In this document: positions 46,431 through 55,243 of the stretch, piece after piece
Numbering within the stretch: the stretch's first letter is position 1
Layout of the letters: every line of letters starts with the position of its first letter
Source of the DNA: Parolsenella catena
Lineage (GTDB): Bacteria > Actinomycetota > Coriobacteriia > Coriobacteriales > Atopobiaceae
Direction: 5' to 3'
Assembly: GCF_003966955.1 (NCBI RefSeq)
Contig: NZ_AP019367.1
Span: 806,001-870,000 of the forward strand
Length of the DNA stretch: 64,000 nt
The notes under the pieces: model-generated
Databases searched by the model: none
What the model was told of the DNA's origin: nothing
What the model saw: the letters and a program-made list of their open reading frames with translations, nothing else
Translations under genes and position numbers: made by a program

Positions 46431-47537
46431 ATGGAAGGGAACGAGATGGCTAAGTCCAACGCGGTTTCGCGAGAGATTCACGCGCCTACCACGGGCGAGG
46501 AACGCACGAAGATGATCGAGTCCACGACTGCCGAGATTGAGAAGAAGTTCGGCAAGGGCGCGATCATGAAGTATGGCGAGGGCGGGCCTGACCTTCACGT
46601 CGAGGCCATCCCCACGGGCTCCCTCGCCCTTGATGTCGCCCTTGGCATCGGTGGCGTTCCCAGGGGCCGCATCGTGGAGATCTATGGCCCCGAGTCCTCG
46701 GGCAAGACCACGCTCTCGCTCGAGATTCTCGCAGAGGCCCAGGCCATGGGTGGCGTCGTTGCCTTCATCGATGCCGAGCACGCGCTCGATCCCGGCTATG
46801 CCGCTCGCATCGGCGTTGACATCGACGAGGTGCTCATCTCTCAGCCAGACACCGGCGAGCAGGCGCTTGAGATCTGTGACATGCTCGTTCGCTCCGGAGC
46901 CATCGATGTGGTGGTCATCGACTCCGTGGCCGCGCTCGTCCCGCGTGCGGAGATTGAGGGCGAGATTGGAGACACCACGGTGGGTCTCCAGGCCAGGCTC
47001 ATGAGCCAGGCGCTTCGCAAGCTCGCTGGCTCTCTCTCGAAGTCCAACACCACCTGCATCTTCATCAACCAGCTTCGCGAGAAGATCGGCATCATGTTCG
47101 GCAATCCGGAGACCACTCCTGGCGGCCGTGCCCTCAAGTTCTTCTCTTCGGTGCGCATGGACATTCGTCGCATCGACACGATCAAGCAGAGCGGCGACAT
47201 CGTGGGCAGCCGCGTGCGCGTCAAGGTCGTCAAGAACAAGGTGGCCCCTCCCTTCAAGACGGCCGAGTTCGACATCATGTACGGCACCGGCATCTCCAAG
47301 GAGGGTTCGATCCTGGACCTCGGCGTCGACAACGAGGTGGTCAACAAGTCCGGCGCCTGGTACACGTACGAGGGCGAGCGCCTTGGCCAGGGCAGGGAGG
47401 CCGCGAAGGAGTTCCTGCGCAAGAACCCCGATCTCAGGGACGAGATCGAGTCTCGCGTCCGTGAGGTCGTCGGCCTGGAGCCCCTTGAGGGCGTGGAGCC
47501 CTCGACTCCGGTGAGCGCTGAGAGCGATGGCGAGTAG
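46431..47537 (+). CDS. recA: Recombinase RecA
   Basis: RecA forms filaments on single-stranded DNA, drives strand exchange and triggers LexA self-cleavage. The 368-aa product has the P-loop GPESSGKTT (residues 86-94), the KKFGKGAIM start of the core, loop L2 region [16 protein letters not shown], and a C-terminal lobe. ATG 46431 has GGGAGGT 4 nt upstream; the internal ATG at 46446 would also give an intact core. It is controlled by a consensus SOS box. A 13-bp perfect hairpin follows before recX. Confidence 0.97.
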   Translation: MEGNEMAKSNAVSREIHAPTTGEERTKMIESTTAEIEKKFGKGAIMKYGEGGPDLHVEAIPTGSLALDVALGIGGVPRGRIVEIYGPESSGKTTLSLEILAEAQAMGGVVAFIDAEHALDPGYAARIGVDIDEVLISQPDTGEQALEICDMLVRSGAIDVVVIDSVAALVPRAEIEGEIGDTTVGLQARLMSQALRKLAGSLSKSNTTCIFINQLREKIGIMFGNPETTPGGRALKFFSSVRMDIRRIDTIKQSGDIVGSRVRVKVVKNKVAPPFKTAEFDIMYGTGISKEGSILDLGVDNEVVNKSGAWYTYEGERLGQGREAAKEFLRKNPDLRDEIESRVREVVGLEPLEGVEPSTPVSAESDGE

Positions 47538-47567
47538 GAGAGCCGGAGCGTCCAGCCACAAGACTTC

Positions 47568-47603
47568 GAGGGACCCTCGTGTGCACGAGGGTCCCTCTGG
47601 CTT
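47568..47603 (+). terminator. Hairpin between recA and recX
   Basis: GAGGGACCCTCGT (47568-47580) and ACGAGGGTCCCTC (47585-47597) form a perfect 13-bp stem with a GTGC loop, followed by TGGCTTT. It probably limits read-through so that RecX is made in smaller amounts than RecA. Confidence 0.8.
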
Positions 47604-47643
47604 TACGTGGACGCTCTGCTTCCCCGATCGAGGTGCCACCCCG

Positions 47644-48243
47644 ATGGGGGCGAGAAAGCCCCTGGCATGTATAGAGACGGCTGATTCCGAGCCCATTTTT
47701 GTCCCCGTCTGCGTGGCCAGGCGACTTGACGGAGCCGACGGCCCGGAGCCGGGCAGCAGGGCCGAGCTTTTGTACGAGGTGAGGACGCTCTCTGACGAAT
47801 GCGCGTGGTCCAAGCTCGTTGACCTTGTGTCTCGCAGGGATTACTCGCAGAAGGAGGCCGCTGACAGGCTCGTTCGCGAGGGCTTCTCGAGGGACTGCGC
47901 GTGCCGCGCGGTGGGGCGCGGCGTTGCCTCGCGTGTCGTGAATGACGCGAGGTTTGCCGAGTACTTCGTGCGTGCCAAGGTCAGTGCTGGGTGGGGCCCG
48001 ATGCGCATCGAGCGCGAGCTTTCTCGCAGGGGCGTCCCCATTGAGGATGTACCCGGTTGGCCAGATGAGTTCTTTGGCGACGAGGGTCCCGCGCAACGGG
48101 CGCGTGAGCTTATCGAGCGCAAGCCTGTGCCTCGGGAGAATGCCTACCCAAAGCTCGTTCGCTTCCTCGTGTCGAGGGGCTTCTCCCTCTCCGTTGCCAA
48201 GGACGTTGTGAGCGAGCGTCTGGCACGGGATGACGATTCATAG
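47644..48243 (+). CDS. recX: Regulatory protein RecX
   Basis: RecX caps and modulates RecA filaments. The 199-aa product is built of three-helix repeats, visible as YSQKEAADRLVREGFS, VVNDARFAEYFVRAKVSAGW and FLVSRGFSLSVAKDVV. The frame is open from 47527, but that start would place the recA terminator hairpin inside the gene. ATG 47644 has GAGGTG 8 nt upstream and is chosen. Position directly after recA is typical. Confidence 0.85.
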   Translation: MGARKPLACIETADSEPIFVPVCVARRLDGADGPEPGSRAELLYEVRTLSDECAWSKLVDLVSRRDYSQKEAADRLVREGFSRDCACRAVGRGVASRVVNDARFAEYFVRAKVSAGWGPMRIERELSRRGVPIEDVPGWPDEFFGDEGPAQRARELIERKPVPRENAYPKLVRFLVSRGFSLSVAKDVVSERLARDDDS

Positions 48244-48288
48244 TCGGACTGCGCGATGTGCTGCATTTCTGTCCCGCTGTGTGCCGCG

Positions 48289-48317
48289 TTGACGCAAGCG
48301 GGCTCTACACATAAAAT
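48289..48317 (+). promoter_or_regulatory. Promoter of the rny operon
   Basis: TTGACG (48289-48294) and TAAAAT (48312-48317) are 17 bp apart, a near-consensus housekeeping promoter. It would give a leader of about 170 nt before rny, containing the inverted repeats GAGATA/TATCTC (48318-48339) and CGAAC/GTTCG (48362-48380). Confidence 0.75.
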
Positions 48318-48492
48318 GAGATAACCATTTGGGTATCTCTCGTCCGCCGTGTTCCTCATGGCGAACGTTCTTTTTGTTCGTTTAGCTGCGATTGGACGCA
48401 CATAGACGCCGGGAGTCACTCGGATGGTGGGTTCTGCCCTTGTCGGCAGTCTCCTGAACATCTCTTGCAGTTTTGTGATCCTAGGAGTCAAC

Positions 48493-50049
48493 ATGTTGCC
48501 AGTTATCGTTGCGGCGGTCATCGCCCTTGTGGCGGGTTTCGCCATCTCTCACTTCGCTGTCAATGGCCAGAACTCGGCCAAGGTCCAGGAGGCCAACCGT
48601 CAGGTGAGCGAGGCTCAGCAGAGGGCCGAGCAGATTTGCGCCGATGCCGAGCGTCAGGCCGAGACCACCAAGAAGGAGGCCGTTCTCGCTGCCAAGGAGG
48701 ACATCCTCAAGCAGCGCCAGGCCGCTGAGGCCGAGGAGAAGCAGCGCAAGAGCGAGCTTCACTCCCTTGAGAGCCGTATCATGCAGCGCGAGGAGTCCCT
48801 CGACCGTCGAAACGACGCGCTCGACCGTCGCGAGCACCAGCTCTCCAGTCAGGCGGGCCAGCTCGACCGTCGTCAGAGCGACCTCGATGGCCTCGTCAAG
48901 AAGCAGACGACCGAGCTCGAGCGCATCGCGTCCCTCTCTCAGGACGAGGCCCACAAGGAGCTTCTCGACCGCGTTCGCAAGGACACGGTTCGTGAGGAGG
49001 CCCAGATCCTTCGCGAGAGCGAGCAGCGTACGCGTGCCCAGGCTGACAAGACGGCTCGAGAGATCGTGACGACCGCCATCCAGCGCTGCGCCGCTGACCA
49101 GGCCGGCGAGGTCACCGTTACCTCCGTTCACATCCCCTCCGATGACCTCAAGGGCCGCATCATCGGCCGCGAGGGCCGCAACATCCGCACGTTCGAGCAG
49201 GTCTCCGGCGTCTCTCTCGTCATCGATGATACCCCCGAGACGGTGCTGCTCTCGAGCTTCGAGCCCGTTCGTCGCGAGACGGCCCGCGTGGCGCTCGAGA
49301 ACCTCATCGCCGACGGCCGCATTCACCCGGCCCGCATCGAGGAGATGTACAAGAAGGCCGAGACTCTCGTCAACCAGCGGGTTCAAGAGGCTGGCGAGCA
49401 GGCCGCCTTTGACGCTGGCATCCACGACCTTCACCCCGAGATCATCAAGACGCTCGGCGCTCTGCGCTATCGCACCTCTTTTGGCCAGAACGTCCTGCAG
49501 CACTCCAAGCAGGTCTCTGAGCTGTGCGGCGTCATGGCCTCCGAGCTTGGGCTTGATCCCACGGCCGCCAAGCGTGCCGGTCTTCTGCATGACCTCGGCA
49601 AGGCCATTGACCACACGGTCGAGGGCCCGCATGCCGTCATCGGCGCCGACCTCGCACGTCGCTATGGCGAGCGCCCCGAGATCGTCCACGCCATCGAGGC
49701 GCACCACGCAGATGTTGAGCCCAACACGATTCTCGACCAGCTCGTGATGGCCGCCGATGCCATCTCCGCCGCCAGGCCCGGCGCGCGTCGCGAGAGCGCC
49801 GAGACCTACATCAAGCGACTTCAGAAGCTTGAGGAGATCTCGAACGCTCACGAGGGCGTCGAGCGCACCTACGCCATGCAGGCCGGTCGCGAGCTCCACG
49901 TCATGGTCCAGCCCGAGAAGATCTCCGATGCCGAGGCCACGGTTCTGGCCCACGACATTGCCAAGCAGATCGAGGACGAGATGGAGTATCCCGGCCAGGT
50001 CCGCGTCGTCGTCATTCGCGAGTCTCGCGCCGTTGATGTCGCGAAGTAG
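48493..50049 (+). CDS. rny: Ribonuclease Y
   Basis: RNase Y is the membrane-anchored endoribonuclease that starts mRNA decay in many Gram-positives. The 518-aa product has one N-terminal membrane helix (residues 2-22), a long coiled coil (about 25-200), a KH domain (KGRIIGREGRNIRTFEQVSG) and an HD domain with HDLGKAIDH. ATG 48493 follows TAGGAG. The longer in-frame start at 48424 lacks a ribosome site. It heads a block ending in miaA, in the same order as the Bacillus rny-ymdB-spoVS region except for the next gene. Confidence 0.95.
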   Translation: MLPVIVAAVIALVAGFAISHFAVNGQNSAKVQEANRQVSEAQQRAEQICADAERQAETTKKEAVLAAKEDILKQRQAAEAEEKQRKSELHSLESRIMQREESLDRRNDALDRREHQLSSQAGQLDRRQSDLDGLVKKQTTELERIASLSQDEAHKELLDRVRKDTVREEAQILRESEQRTRAQADKTAREIVTTAIQRCAADQAGEVTVTSVHIPSDDLKGRIIGREGRNIRTFEQVSGVSLVIDDTPETVLLSSFEPVRRETARVALENLIADGRIHPARIEEMYKKAETLVNQRVQEAGEQAAFDAGIHDLHPEIIKTLGALRYRTSFGQNVLQHSKQVSELCGVMASELGLDPTAAKRAGLLHDLGKAIDHTVEGPHAVIGADLARRYGERPEIVHAIEAHHADVEPNTILDQLVMAADAISAARPGARRESAETYIKRLQKLEEISNAHEGVERTYAMQAGRELHVMVQPEKISDAEATVLAHDIAKQIEDEMEYPGQVRVVVIRESRAVDVAK

Positions 50050-50070
50050 CGGTCCGTCCATCTTCTGACG

Positions 50071-51186
50071 ATGTCCAACACGAGTCACATCTCATCTGGC
50101 GAGGGCAAGGCTCCGGCCGTGCCCTCGCTTGTCGATTTTGTCGCCGCCGTCTCTGGTGACACGGCCGTGCGCGTCGAGGAGTCACTTGGTGAGGGCTTCG
50201 TTCGTCTGCGCGTTGGCGAGGCCGAGAGGCGCCAGGCAAAACATGACATCCGTTGCATCGAGGACGTCGTCATCGAGATGCTCCGCAACTCGAGGGATGC
50301 GGGCGCGCGCCGAATACTCGTTGCTACGACGCGAGAGGGTGATACTCGCTCCCTCGTCATGATCGATGATGGTTCCGGCGTCCCCGATTCCATGCGCGAG
50401 CGAATCTTCGATGCTCGCGTGACCTCAAAGCTCGATACGGTGCACATGGACCGTTGGGGCGTCCACGGTCGTGGCATGGCCCTCTTCTCCATCAAGGAGA
50501 ACACGCGTATGGCACGCGTCATGGCCTCGGGGAAGGGGCTCGGCTCCTCCATCCGAGTTGAGGCGGACGCCACGGAGCTTCCCGAGAGAAAGGACCAGAG
50601 CACGTGGCCCTCCGTTGGCAGTGGTGACGAAGGCCAGACGCAGCTCAAGGGCCCTCACAACATCATTCGTACGTGCTGCGAGTTCGCGCTTGAGGAGCGG
50701 CCGAACTGCGAGGTCTATCTCGGCTCCGCGGCCGACGTCCTGTCCACTGCCCGCGCCCTCGTCGAGCAAAGCCCAGATAGGTCTAGGCTTCTCTTCGTCG
50801 ACGACCCCTCCGAGGTCCCGGTCATCGAGCGGCCTGCCGTTGCCGGGGATGCGCGCGAGCTCTCCACGATAGCCCAGGACCTGGGACTTTCCATCTCTGA
50901 GCGCACGGCGCACCGCATTCTTGCCGGGCAGATCAAGCCGCTCCGTCCCGTCGCGGCAAGGCTGCTCCACCATGGCGGTACGCCTGGGGCCCAGCAGGTC
51001 GACCTGTCCAAGGACCGTCGCGGCCTCAAGATCGCGCAGGATGACATCGACGAGTTCTCGCGCACGATGGAGCGGGCCTTCGACCTCATTGCGGAGCGCT
51101 ACTATGTGGGTCTTTCCGGCGAACCTCGCGTGAGCGTGACGCGTGACAAGATTACCGTTACATTTGACCTCGAGAAGCAAGACTAG
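50071..51186 (+). CDS. GHKL-type ATPase with possible helix-turn-helix, unknown role
   Basis: The 371-aa protein carries a Bergerat ATP-binding fold: the N-box EDVVIEMLRNSRDAGARRI (about residue 66), the G1 box VMIDDGSGVPDSMRERIF, and the G2-like WGVHGRGMALFSIKEN. These motifs resemble MutL/HSP90/MORC-type GHKL ATPases rather than sensor kinases, and no phospho-acceptor domain is present. A segment around residues 275-310 (STIAQDLGLSISERTAHRI) looks like a DNA-binding helix-turn-helix. It sits between rny and spoVS, where Bacillus has the phosphodiesterase gene ymdB. ATG 50071 lacks a clear ribosome site. The function is not known. Confidence 0.72.
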   Translation: MSNTSHISSGEGKAPAVPSLVDFVAAVSGDTAVRVEESLGEGFVRLRVGEAERRQAKHDIRCIEDVVIEMLRNSRDAGARRILVATTREGDTRSLVMIDDGSGVPDSMRERIFDARVTSKLDTVHMDRWGVHGRGMALFSIKENTRMARVMASGKGLGSSIRVEADATELPERKDQSTWPSVGSGDEGQTQLKGPHNIIRTCCEFALEERPNCEVYLGSAADVLSTARALVEQSPDRSRLLFVDDPSEVPVIERPAVAGDARELSTIAQDLGLSISERTAHRILAGQIKPLRPVAARLLHHGGTPGAQQVDLSKDRRGLKIAQDDIDEFSRTMERAFDLIAERYYVGLSGEPRVSVTRDKITVTFDLEKQD

Positions 51187-51279
51187 GGCCGCTATCGGGC
51201 GCAGCTCGTCCGCGCAGCGGTCCCCTTAGGATATAACTCAGCAGCATCACTACCATAAACGCAGCTAGGAGCAACATAC

Positions 51280-51597
51280 ATGGACTACCTGAAGGTCTCG
51301 AGCAAGTCCTCGCCTGCTTCTGTCGCCGGTGCGATTGCCGGCATGGTGAAGGACGGGGTTCCCGTCAACATCCAGTCGGTGGGGGCTGGGGCTGTGAACC
51401 AAGCGATCAAGGCCGTGGCCATCGCTCGTGGCTTCCTCATTCCCACGGGAGTCGACATCTCGTGTGCCCCCACGTTCTCGGATATCGATATCGACGGCCA
51501 GAGCCGCACGGCCATTCGCATTGCGGTGTATGTCCACAGGCTTGCGCCGTCGGACGCTACGACCATCGAGCAGGGTGCCGGAAAGGTGGCAATTTAA
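51280..51597 (+). CDS. spoVS: Stage V sporulation protein S (SpoVS), Alba-fold
   Basis: SpoVS is a small Alba-like nucleic-acid-binding protein, found also in non-sporulating bacteria. The 105-aa product has the core VSSKSSPASVAGAIAGMV, the GAGAVNQAIKAVAIARGF motif and GQSRTAIRIAVYV. The usual length is about 86 residues; here a polar tail of about 19 residues is added. ATG 51280 follows AGGAG. A -10-like TATAAC lies at 51232-51237. No other sporulation gene is visible, so the role is likely in general regulation. miaB starts directly after its stop. Confidence 0.92.
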   Translation: MDYLKVSSKSSPASVAGAIAGMVKDGVPVNIQSVGAGAVNQAIKAVAIARGFLIPTGVDISCAPTFSDIDIDGQSRTAIRIAVYVHRLAPSDATTIEQGAGKVAI

Positions 51598-52965
51598 GTG
51601 AGCAATGTCTCGTCTCTTGCTGGTCTCACGTATCACGTGAAGACGTTTGGCTGTCAGATGAACCTTCATGACTCGGAGCGCGTGTCGGGTCTTCTCGGGT
51701 CGTGCGGCTGCCTTGAGGTCGCCACTCCTGATGAGGCCGATATCGTCGTCTTCATGACGTGCTGCGTCCGCGAGAAGGCCGACACGCACCTCTACGGTCA
51801 GGTCTCAGCCATGGTGAGTGCCCCCGAGCCCCCGCACGGCCGCAGGGTCGTGTGCATCGGCGGCTGCATCGCCCAGCGTGACGGCTCCGGCATTCGCGAG
51901 CACATGCGCAACGTCGACGTCGTCTTTGGCACCCGTGCGATCGCGAGCCTTCCCGACCTCATCGTGGACGCCCTCAACGGCTCCAAGAAGAATGTCTTTG
52001 CGGACACGAGCGAGGATGACCCGGGCTTCTCCTCCGACCTGCCTAGCAGGCGCGAGGACGTCTGGCATGCGTGGGTGCCCATCATGACGGGCTGCAACAA
52101 CTTCTGCAGCTATTGCATCGTTCCCTACGTGCGCGGCCGCGAGCGCGACCGAGCGTTCGAGAGCATCGTCGACGAGGTGCGTACGCTCCATGAGGACGGT
52201 GTCCGCGAGGTCTGCCTTCTGGGCCAGAACGTCAACTCCTTCGGCCGCCAGCGCTATGGCTCGCCCCGCTTTGCCGAGCTGCTGCGTGCCGTGGGTGAGA
52301 CGGGCATCGAACGCATCCGCTTCACGAGCTCCCACCCCAAGGACCTCTCTGACGAGACGATTGCCGCCATGGCCGAGACGCCTGCCGTCATGCCCCAGCT
52401 TCACCTTGCCGTCCAGAGCGGCTCAACCCGCGTCCTCAAGGCGATGAACCGGCACTACACGCGTGAGGACTACCTTGCCTTGGCCGATCGCATCAAGCAG
52501 GCCAATCCTGGCATCGCTCTGTCCACCGACATCATCGTGGGCTTCCCCGGCGAGACCGAGGAGGACTTCGAGCAGACGCTGAGCCTTGTGCGAGAGGTCG
52601 GGTTCTCCTCTGCGTTCACGTTCATCTACTCCAAGCGTCCCGGAACGCCCGCTGCCAAGATTGACGACCCCACTCCGCGCGAGGTCATCCAGGAGCGCTT
52701 CGACAGACTTGCGGCTCTCGTTGCTGACCTCGCCCACGAGGCCAACCAGGTTGAGCTCGGCCATACGGTCGAGGCGCTTGTCGAGGGACCGTCCAAGAGG
52801 GATGCCGACATTCTCGTGGGGCACAGCCCCAAGAACAAGACGGTGCACTTTGAGATTCCGGAGGGTTACAAGGCCCAAGACCTTGTTGGCAAACTCGTTG
52901 ACGTTCGCGTCGAGGAGGCCCGTACCTGGTATCTGCGTGGCCCGATGGTTGGCGACCCGAGGTGA
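51598..52965 (+). CDS. miaB: tRNA-2-methylthio-N6-isopentenyladenosine synthase MiaB
   Basis: MiaB adds the methylthio group to i6A37 of tRNA. The 455-aa product has the cluster cysteines in TFGCQMNLHDSER, MTCCVREKAD and GGCIAQ, the radical SAM motif CNNFCSYC followed by IVPYVRGRERDR (MiaB-specific), and a C-terminal TRAM domain. GTG 51598 abuts the spoVS stop with AAAGGTGG 8 nt upstream. It overlaps miaA by 4 bases, so both steps of the ms2i6A modification are coupled. Confidence 0.95.
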   Translation: MSNVSSLAGLTYHVKTFGCQMNLHDSERVSGLLGSCGCLEVATPDEADIVVFMTCCVREKADTHLYGQVSAMVSAPEPPHGRRVVCIGGCIAQRDGSGIREHMRNVDVVFGTRAIASLPDLIVDALNGSKKNVFADTSEDDPGFSSDLPSRREDVWHAWVPIMTGCNNFCSYCIVPYVRGRERDRAFESIVDEVRTLHEDGVREVCLLGQNVNSFGRQRYGSPRFAELLRAVGETGIERIRFTSSHPKDLSDETIAAMAETPAVMPQLHLAVQSGSTRVLKAMNRHYTREDYLALADRIKQANPGIALSTDIIVGFPGETEEDFEQTLSLVREVGFSSAFTFIYSKRPGTPAAKIDDPTPREVIQERFDRLAALVADLAHEANQVELGHTVEALVEGPSKRDADILVGHSPKNKTVHFEIPEGYKAQDLVGKLVDVRVEEARTWYLRGPMVGDPR

Positions 52966-53927
52966 GCGAGGGCTCCCAGGCCCCGGTATGCCCGGGCGCA
53001 CCCGTTATATGCATCGTGGGTCCCACTGCCTCGGGCAAGAGCGCGCTGGCAGACGAAGTGGCCATGCAGCTTGGGACGGACGTCATCTCCGTCGACTCGA
53101 TGCAGGTCTATCGCGGGATGGACATAGGCACGGCCAAGACGCCGATGGGGGAGCGTCGCGTTCCCCTGCAGATGGTCGATGTCTCTGACATCTCCAAGGA
53201 TTATTCGGTCGCGATGTTCCAGCGCGACGCACGCATGCTTGTGAACGAGCGCAGGTGCGCCGGTAAGGCGGCGATATTGTGCGGGGGAACGGGGCTGTAC
53301 CTTGACGGCGTCATTGACGTGATGGAGTTTCCCACGGGCGAGACCCACGGCGAGGTTCGCTCGAAGTACGAGGGCTATCTCGCCAAGCATGGTACGCAGG
53401 CCCTTTGGGAGCTTCTCGACTCGCGTGACCACGAAAGCGCGGCAGCCATCCACCCCAACAACGCGCGACGCGTGGTCAGGGCTCTTGAGATGCATGACGA
53501 GGGCACGAGCTATGCTGAGCAGCTTTCTGGACTCAAGGCGCGTAGACCCTACTATTCCGTTGAGATGTGGGGCATAACGATGGACAGGCAGCGTCTCTAT
53601 CGCCGTATCGACGAGCGCGTTGATGCCATGATGGTTGCGGGACTCGTCGACGAGGTCGAGGGCCTCGTTTCCGCCGGATTGGGCGAAGACCTCACGGCGC
53701 GTCAGGCCATCGGCTACAAGGAGGTTCTTGCATATCTTGGCGGGAGCTGTTCTCTCGACGAGTGCGTTGAGCTCATCAAGCGACGCTCTCGCAGGTATGC
53801 GAAGCGGCAGCTGTCCTGGCTGAGAAGGGACGGGCGCGTTCGGTGGCTTGACATGGATGTGCTTGACACATCTGGCGCCGCGGATTTGGTCGTGAAGTCC
53901 TATAGCGCTGCCTTGCGCAGCTCCTGA
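52962..53927 (+). CDS. miaA: tRNA dimethylallyltransferase MiaA
   Basis: MiaA transfers the isopentenyl group to A37 of tRNA, producing the substrate of MiaB. The 321-aa protein has the P-loop GPTASGKSALA near residue 22, the substrate segment VDSMQVYRGMDIGTAKT, and the catalytic-region motif GGTGLYLDGV. GTG 52962 overlaps the miaB stop (GTGA). Length is typical. Confidence 0.95.
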   Translation: MSEGSQAPVCPGAPVICIVGPTASGKSALADEVAMQLGTDVISVDSMQVYRGMDIGTAKTPMGERRVPLQMVDVSDISKDYSVAMFQRDARMLVNERRCAGKAAILCGGTGLYLDGVIDVMEFPTGETHGEVRSKYEGYLAKHGTQALWELLDSRDHESAAAIHPNNARRVVRALEMHDEGTSYAEQLSGLKARRPYYSVEMWGITMDRQRLYRRIDERVDAMMVAGLVDEVEGLVSAGLGEDLTARQAIGYKEVLAYLGGSCSLDECVELIKRRSRRYAKRQLSWLRRDGRVRWLDMDVLDTSGAADLVVKSYSAALRSS

Positions 53928-53964
53928 CACCAAGGGGGAGAGGGTTACGGGTCGATTCAAGCAG

Positions 53965-55239
53965 ATGTCAACGGCGCCCGTTCCGGAGCGGACGCTTGTC
54001 GTTGGTGTGGACACGGGAAGGGCCGATTGGCCCATGGTGGAGTCTCTTGACGAGCTCGAGAAGCTCGTCGAGACGGCTGGCGGCATCGTCGTTGCCCGTG
54101 AGACTCAAAGGCTCGATTCCCCCATCCCCAAGACCTTCGTGGGCTCCGGCAAGGCCAAGGAGCTCGCCGAGCTCGTCAGGCGAATGGATATCGACGTCGT
54201 TGCCTTTGACGATCAGCTGTCTCCGTCCCAGCAGGCCAACCTTGAGCGCATCTTCGGTGACCCCGTCAAGGTGATTGATAGGACTGCGCTTATCCTTGAC
54301 ATCTTTGGTCGCCATGCCACGACGCGCGAGGGCTCGCTTCAGGTTCAGCTCGCCCAGCTTCAGTATGTGCTGCCGCGTCTTCGCGGCATGTGGAGCCACC
54401 TCATGGGTGAGCAGACCCGCGGTGGCATCGGTAGTCGATTCGGCCAGGGCGAGAGCCAGCTTGAGGTCGACCGAAGGCTCGTCCGGGACCGGATAGCAGC
54501 GCTTCGCCGTGAGCTCGCTCGTCTCGAGACCAGACGCAACACCCAGAGCAAGGCGCGTTGGGACTCCGGTATCTATCGCGTGGCTCTTGCCGGTTACACA
54601 AACGCCGGAAAATCCACCCTGCTCAATGCGCTTACGGATTCAAAGGTCTATGCCAAGGACGAGCTCTTTGCCACGCTTGATCCTACGACGAGGTCCATCG
54701 ACCTTGCCGAGGGGAGAAAGATTACCCTCACCGACACGGTCGGGTTCATTCAGAAGCTCCCGACAACGCTCGTTGAGAGCTTCAAGTCCACGCTTGCCGA
54801 GGTTCGGGCCGCCGACCTTGTGCTAGAGGTCGTGGATGCCCATGACGGCAACTGGGAGAAGAAGGTCAGGGCCGTCAACGACATTCTTGGGCAGATCGAC
54901 GCCGGTGATATCCGCCGCGTCCTCGTCTTCAACAAGTGCGATCTTCTTGACGATGAAGCCCTCGGCGAGCTGAGGGCCCACAATTCTGACGCCGAGTTTG
55001 TCTCCGCGGAGCAGGGAACCGGACTTGCTGGTTTGATGCACAGGATTGCCTCGGAGGCGAGCGCTGGCGACGTGACGCTCACTGCACTGGTTCCCTATGA
55101 GAAGGGAATGCTCGTCAAGATGGTTCACGAGCGCTGCCAGGTTATCAGAGAGCAGTATCAGGATAATGGGCTTTTCGTGACCCTGAAGGCCGGCGAGCGC
55201 ATGGCTGCAACCCTGCGTCCCTATGAGATAGACGATTAG
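53965..55239 (+). CDS. hflX: Ribosome-splitting GTPase HflX
   Basis: HflX splits stalled ribosomes under stress. The 424-aa product has the N-terminal HflX domain with RLDSPIPKTFVGSGKAKEL, a glycine-rich linker (GGIGSRFGQGESQLEVDRR), and the G domain with G1 AGYTNAGKST and FATLDPTTR, TDTVGFI and NKCD. ATG 53965 has only a distant purine stretch upstream. hflX next to miaA is common in bacteria; hfq, usual in Proteobacteria, is absent. Confidence 0.95.
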   Translation: MSTAPVPERTLVVGVDTGRADWPMVESLDELEKLVETAGGIVVARETQRLDSPIPKTFVGSGKAKELAELVRRMDIDVVAFDDQLSPSQQANLERIFGDPVKVIDRTALILDIFGRHATTREGSLQVQLAQLQYVLPRLRGMWSHLMGEQTRGGIGSRFGQGESQLEVDRRLVRDRIAALRRELARLETRRNTQSKARWDSGIYRVALAGYTNAGKSTLLNALTDSKVYAKDELFATLDPTTRSIDLAEGRKITLTDTVGFIQKLPTTLVESFKSTLAEVRAADLVLEVVDAHDGNWEKKVRAVNDILGQIDAGDIRRVLVFNKCDLLDDEALGELRAHNSDAEFVSAEQGTGLAGLMHRIASEASAGDVTLTALVPYEKGMLVKMVHERCQVIREQYQDNGLFVTLKAGERMAATLRPYEIDD

Positions 55240-55243
55240 CTCG

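Noticed and set aside
47527-47643. Longer N-terminus for RecX starting at 47527
   Set aside because: It would translate through the 13-bp recA terminator hairpin; the ATG at 47644 has GAGGTG at good spacing.
48362-48380. CGAAC...GTTCG in the rny leader, considered as an SOS box
   Set aside because: The spacer is 9 bases rather than 4, so LexA binding is not expected; it is more likely an RNA hairpin.
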